From positions 1 through 45,923 of the forward strand of contig NZ_WIQU01000030.1 in the NCBI RefSeq assembly GCF_015732285.1: a stretch of DNA of 45,923 nt, read 5' to 3'. Both the position numbers and the translations under genes were made by a program. Below, one piece after another: positions 43,146 to 45,923 of the stretch. This DNA is from Pectinatus frisingensis (GTDB lineage: Bacteria > Bacillota > Negativicutes > Selenomonadales > Selenomonadaceae). The notes below the pieces were generated by a model. The model searched no databases and was not told where the DNA came from. It was given only the letters and a program-made list of their open reading frames with translations. How positions within the stretch are numbered: position 1 is the first letter of the stretch; every line of letters begins with the position of its first letter.

Positions 43146-43424
43146 GGTTATGACCACCTCGATCACCTCTGATTCGAGAATATCCCGATCAGAAGCGGAT
43201 TTCAAGTGGCTCACTTTGGGGCTAGCATTTTACCGTTTATTGGCTCACTTTTAGATTAGCATTTATAACCCGGTTGCAGGAAACGGCTGAGTTTGCTAAA
43301 GCCATGAAGTATAAGAAACTGGGGATGGCTTTTTGTATCGGGTTGAATGAAGAAGCGCATTATGGACGACGGAGAAGTATGAAAGAAATTTTGAGAAAAT
43401 AAGATGAATATGTGAATAAAACTG

Positions 43425-43544
43425 CCGCACGCGGCGATTTCATTCATGAATATGCAATTACACACTTGTCCGTCATTAGGAAGGCGGGAAACGGTGGATT
43501 GCATCTTTGTGAGTTTAATCCTGTTCGTGCGGCAGCTTTATTAA
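43425..43544. repeat. MITE-like element with 16-bp inverted ends
   Basis: ATAAAACTGCCGCACG (left) and CGTGCGGCAGCTTTAT (right) are inverted repeats with one mismatch. The interior contains TCATGAATATGCAAT, shared with 13877-14015, and the TTGTCCG...GGCGGGAAAC word (43466-43491) shared with 18125. It lies just after the truncated DUF1847 gene and before the methyltransferase. No coding capacity. Confidence 0.6.
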
Positions 43545-43636
43545 TTTTACAAGCTGATATGTAATTATTATAATATGTGTGTTATGTTTAATTTTAATTG
43601 AGAATATTTTTAGGCCAGACAATAGTGAGGTAACAT

Positions 43637-44302
43637 ATGGTAATTTCAAAAGCATGGCAATGGGAAAATGTGGATAATACCAGCAGGCAGTATTGGGAAG
43701 AACCGGCAGTTGAAAGTTATTATTTGATTAATCGTTGGAAAAAGCAGAGTAAGGATAAATTCCTTGATCTTGGCTGTGGCCTCGGCCGACACAGTGTCCT
43801 TTTTGCAAAAAATGGTTTTGCTGTATGGGCGTTTGATTTAAGTGCTTATGCTGTTGCTAAAACGCAAGAGTGGATGAAAAAGGAAAAATTGTCAGTAACA
43901 TGCAGTGTCGGCGACATGATTAAATTGCCATATGAATCAGAATGCTTCGATTGTATTTTATGCAGAAATGTTATATCACATTCTGATACGGAAGGTGTAA
44001 AAAAAATACTTTCAGAGATTCTGCGTGTTATGAAAAAAAATGGAGAATGTTATTTGACACTCGGTTCTAAAAATGCGTGGGGATTTACACAACCTTGGCC
44101 GGTCGTTGATGAGAACACGAAAATACGTCTGGAGGATGGGCCGGAAAATGGAATTCCGCATTTTTATGCAGATTTAAAGTTAATTAAAGAATTGTGCGTC
44201 GATTTTGATATGATTTCATTACAGCATATAGAAGACTATATAAATAAAGGAACTTTGCATTCATGTGGCTGGCATTGGCATGTTTTGCTTAAAAAGTCAT
44301 AA
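43637..44302 (+). CDS. Class I SAM-dependent methyltransferase (TehB-like)
   Basis: A 221-residue cytoplasmic methyltransferase. Motif I is FLDLGCGLGRHSVLFAKNG (residues about 42-60); WAFDLS (motif II acid), VGDMIKLPY and CILCRNVISH complete the SAM fold. The C-terminus has repeated His and Trp residues (CGWHWHVLL). It is closest in style to TehB/UbiE-type small-molecule methyltransferases; the substrate is unknown. GTGAGG lies before the ATG. Small-molecule or tellurite detoxification is possible, but no neighbour supports a role. Confidence 0.85.
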   Translation: MVISKAWQWENVDNTSRQYWEEPAVESYYLINRWKKQSKDKFLDLGCGLGRHSVLFAKNGFAVWAFDLSAYAVAKTQEWMKKEKLSVTCSVGDMIKLPYESECFDCILCRNVISHSDTEGVKKILSEILRVMKKNGECYLTLGSKNAWGFTQPWPVVDENTKIRLEDGPENGIPHFYADLKLIKELCVDFDMISLQHIEDYINKGTLHSCGWHWHVLLKKS

Positions 44303-44334
44303 TAACTAAACTGGACAATTAAGGAGAAATTTAT

Positions 44335-44415
44335 ATGATAAATGAAAAACGGCTTTTAAACGAAATTTTGGAATTTGTGCAGATTGTTAAGGAAGCCGTG
44401 GTTAAGGTGAACTGA
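44335..44415 (+). pseudogene. 26-codon remnant of an M20 (PepT-like) peptidase gene
   Basis: AAGGAG followed by an ATG opens a short frame reading MINEKRLLNEILEFVQIVKEA (first 20 residues and one more split here: ending KEAVVKVN) then TGA. M20 metallopeptidases of the PepT type usually begin MINKERLLNEFLELVQIDSET, so the first ~17 residues fit well and then the match is lost. The frame stops 3 bases before the convergent HD gene. It looks like the 5' stump of a deleted gene with its ribosome site kept. A real small protein is the less likely alternative. Confidence 0.5.
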
Positions 44416-44417
44416 TA

Positions 44418-45575
44418 TTATGCTGTTATGACTTGTTTTACGATTTTTAAAACTTCCTGATAGGGATCATTTCCTTGGGAAAGAGCATGGTGTATGCACA
44501 TGAAACTGATTTGTGAGCCAATATAGTTGCGGAATTTGTTAAAGTTGATTTTATTCATGTCGTCATTATTCATACCGTATTCTTTTTTTGCGATTTGCTG
44601 GAGCATGGCGGCACTTTCTTGCGAAGCGGGAGTACTTAGTACCCAGTCATGGTCTCCAAGATGGACGATAAATCCTTCCTGTTTATGCGGCAGGGGGAGT
44701 GTTTCACCGTTGCTCGCTAAAAGCCCCAGCTTTATAGGATCTTTTTGTGCAATAAAGGCTGCTGATTTGAGCCATCCGACCACTAATGCTTCATCCTGGG
44801 GCGTTCCCGGATGATCATGGGCGCAGGCCTGTGCCACAATCACGTCGGGGGGAAAATCGCGGTAAATGGATTCAGCCAGGCTGAATATGTGATGCGAGCC
44901 TGTCATGGCGATGGGCAGCTCTACCAGTGATGCTCCGTTTGGCTGCCATTGGAATACCCATGGTTTAGCAATGTCATGTAATATTTCTCCAGCTATAGCC
45001 GTGTTATAATTGACGTCATAAAGAAAATTATTTGAATATGATTTACATATGCCTTGGGCTATTGTTGTATTATTCAAAGTATGCATTACCAGACCACCTG
45101 GGTAGGCATGGTGGCTGTCATAGCCGCTGCCGGGAGCAGTGATAAATGGCTGTGGCGGTTTCATTGGGTTTTTAAGCGGGGGGAAAAGCGTTTCGGCAGT
45201 TATTTTATTTTTATCTATAAGACCATTATCCAGAAGCTTTGTGTAAATACGCTGAACGTCATTGGAAGAATCATATTGCTGCATAAAAGTCATGGATGGA
45301 TCATTTAAGACTTTTTTAACATTTCGGCTAAGATCTGTATCGGTAATGCTGTCGGCGTCGTCCAGTAGTCTGTGCCAGCCATCATTGACCATATTGGAAA
45401 GCTTCACAGCATCATCTGGTTTTTCAGGACATTTGGCAAGTGGGGTAGAAGTTATTTTACTGCTGGCGGCAAAAGATATATGCGGCATACTTAGAACAGC
45501 CATTCCGGCTATGGTTCCGGCAGATATTTCTAAGAAACTGCGGCGTGATAATCCTGATGGATTTACATTTGACAC
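44418..45575 (-). CDS. Tat-exported HD-domain metal-dependent hydrolase
   Basis: A 385-residue protein. Residues about 10-36 form a twin-arginine signal (SRRSFLEISAG, hydrophobic core, SFAA). The body carries an HD-type motif set: HHAYPGGLVMHTLNN (about residues 156-170), EILHDIAKPW (HD pair), GSHHIF and AHDHPGTP. HD enzymes are usually cytoplasmic phosphohydrolases; export by Tat suggests folding with its metals before secretion and a periplasmic substrate. The start is GTG 45575 with AGGAGG eight bases upstream. It stands alone. The substrate is unknown. Confidence 0.82.
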   Translation of the reverse strand: MSNVNPSGLSRRSFLEISAGTIAGMAVLSMPHISFAASSKITSTPLAKCPEKPDDAVKLSNMVNDGWHRLLDDADSITDTDLSRNVKKVLNDPSMTFMQQYDSSNDVQRIYTKLLDNGLIDKNKITAETLFPPLKNPMKPPQPFITAPGSGYDSHHAYPGGLVMHTLNNTTIAQGICKSYSNNFLYDVNYNTAIAGEILHDIAKPWVFQWQPNGASLVELPIAMTGSHHIFSLAESIYRDFPPDVIVAQACAHDHPGTPQDEALVVGWLKSAAFIAQKDPIKLGLLASNGETLPLPHKQEGFIVHLGDHDWVLSTPASQESAAMLQQIAKKEYGMNNDDMNKINFNKFRNYIGSQISFMCIHHALSQGNDPYQEVLKIVKQVITA

Positions 45576-45923
45576 AATGATTTCCTCCTAAATATGTAAA
45601 ATAAAATAATAACTGGAAAAGTTAAATCTGATAGCTTTCGTTTATTATATTCCAGTTGGTAATGTGTAATATTACGGTTATATTAATGTTTTATGAAATA
45701 TTTCTTGATTGTGTCGGATAGTAAGGTGCAAATTACCGTCGTTGAAGCAGTTCCCTGTTATTCTATGGGCGGACAAAGTGCAAGGTGTATTTCGAAGTTT
45801 ATAATGATACTGACGACTTTCTTTGGGGCACCGGAATGTAGTTAGTGTTTTTCCAACATGTTATAGAGTTGCTGACCCAAAGGCTCCCTTCCAGGGGAGC
45901 TGTCGGCGCAGCCGGCTGAGGGG
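45576..45923. other. Right-edge intergenic region with repeats
   Basis: A 348-bp stretch without a gene. It contains the promoter region of the HD gene (TATAAT on the minus strand near 45640), an inverted copy of the TTGTCCGC...GGGAACTG repeat (45748-45776) and the palindromic repeat at 45883-45923. Confidence 0.45.
45883..45923. repeat. Palindromic intergenic repeat (REP/MITE-like), right edge
   Basis: CTCCCTTCCAGGGGAG forms a hairpin, followed by GTCGGCGCAGCCGGC, a second hairpin, and GAGGGG. The layout mirrors the repeat at 1-52. Similar repeats are common between genes in Clostridia and Negativicutes. The element may continue past the window. Confidence 0.5.

Larger units (their letters stand above)
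40944..43267 (-). mobile_element. IS21-family insertion sequence, copy B
   Basis: A 2324-bp element on the opposite strand to copy A and only 32 bp from it. It is flanked by the 10-bp direct repeat ACCCGGTTGC (40934-40943 and 43268-43277). Its ends carry repeated AAAAGTGAGCCA words: on the left at 40955, 40978 and, as GAAAATGAGCCA, near 41004; on the right, inverted, at about 43209 and 43242. The outer 21 bp begin TG and align at 17 positions. Both transposition genes look intact. The ends differ entirely from copy A, so the two came from different IS21 lineages. Confidence 0.85.
38220..43402 (+). pseudogene. DUF1847 gene broken by two IS21-family insertions
   Basis: Three coding pieces lie in one frame once both insertions are removed. 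Piece A (38220-38332) reads ...KCTKVDLETAHNAYNEK...AAYVEGT; piece B (40912-40943) begins with the repeated AGGAACCTT and reads FYSNITR; piece C (43268-43402) reads TRLQETAEFAKAMKYKK, then LGMAFCIGLNEEA. The joined text AAYVEGT-FYSNIT-RLQETAEFAKAM matches the DUF1847 pattern (putative metal-binding proteins). The N-terminal cysteine region lacks a proper start and the C-terminus after GLNEEA departs from the family and stops early, so the gene had decayed at its ends too. Function is lost. Confidence 0.7.

Noticed and set aside
38333-43267. A composite transposon bounded by the two IS21 elements
   Set aside because: Only 32 bp lies between them, their ends are unrelated, and each has its own flanking repeat, so they are separate insertions.
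44335-44415. A toxin-antitoxin or regulatory small protein
   Set aside because: The residues match the start of M20 peptidases and there is no partner gene, so a gene remnant is the simpler reading.
1-45923. tRNA, rRNA, CRISPR arrays or prophage genes
   Set aside because: Scanning found no tRNA or rRNA signatures, no regular repeat-spacer array and no phage structural or integrase genes.

Overview
This window looks like chromosomal DNA from an AT-rich diderm Firmicute of the class Negativicutes (Selenomonas/Megamonas/Pectinatus-like; genus not determined). The evidence is an outer-membrane porin with an N-terminal SLH domain and a terminal Phe, LPS-type glycosyltransferases, RNase J, several PTS systems and frequent TTG/GTG starts. 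No rRNA or tRNA gene was recognised.

Region 1 (1-3150) is a mannose-family PTS operon (EIIA, EIIB, EIIC, EIID). It is preceded by a near-perfect sigma-54 promoter and a cluster of GTGTGTYA repeats that could be enhancer sites. Convergent terminators separate it from RNase J (minus strand).

Region 2 (5184-17975) is a beta-mannan/beta-glucoside utilisation island. It holds a lactose/cellobiose-type EIIC, EIIA and GH1 phospho-beta-glucosidase operon, two exported GH26 mannanases, a stand-alone exported carbohydrate-binding protein, an SLH porin, two paralogous GntR/UTRA regulators and a separate EIIB-GntR operon. The EIIC and EIIB operons lie about 11 kb apart yet have nearly identical promoter/operator blocks, which suggests that one split PTS is co-regulated. 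The expected flow is extracellular mannan cleavage, passage through the porin, phosphorylating uptake, then intracellular hydrolysis.

Region 3 (20066-36744) is a long same-strand LPS/O-antigen locus that becomes strongly AT-rich after about 22 kb. It encodes a GT9 transferase, two GT8 transferases, an O-antigen ligase-like protein, a WbaP-type initiator, UDP-galactopyranose mutase, a Wzm/Wzt ABC exporter, a WbbM-like DUF4422(GT111)-GT8 fusion and two further DUF4422 proteins. This resembles a galactan-I type, Galf-containing O-antigen system. The 3' part (RfbF, RfbG, NAD-dependent reductase, RmlC-like epimerase, second Glf-like mutase) reads as a dedicated pathway to a CDP-linked 6-deoxyhexofuranose, which is the best candidate here for undescribed biochemistry. 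A DUF4127 protein precedes the locus.

Region 4 (36745-45923) is a decayed, insertion-rich segment. It holds an IS256-type remnant, a YheO/DauR-like regulator, two different IS21-family elements inserted one after the other into a single DUF1847 gene (9- and 10-bp flanking repeats let the gene be read across both), a SAM methyltransferase, a 26-codon remnant of an M20 peptidase gene and a Tat-exported HD-domain protein. Small palindromic/MITE-like repeats are scattered through the window, including at both ends.
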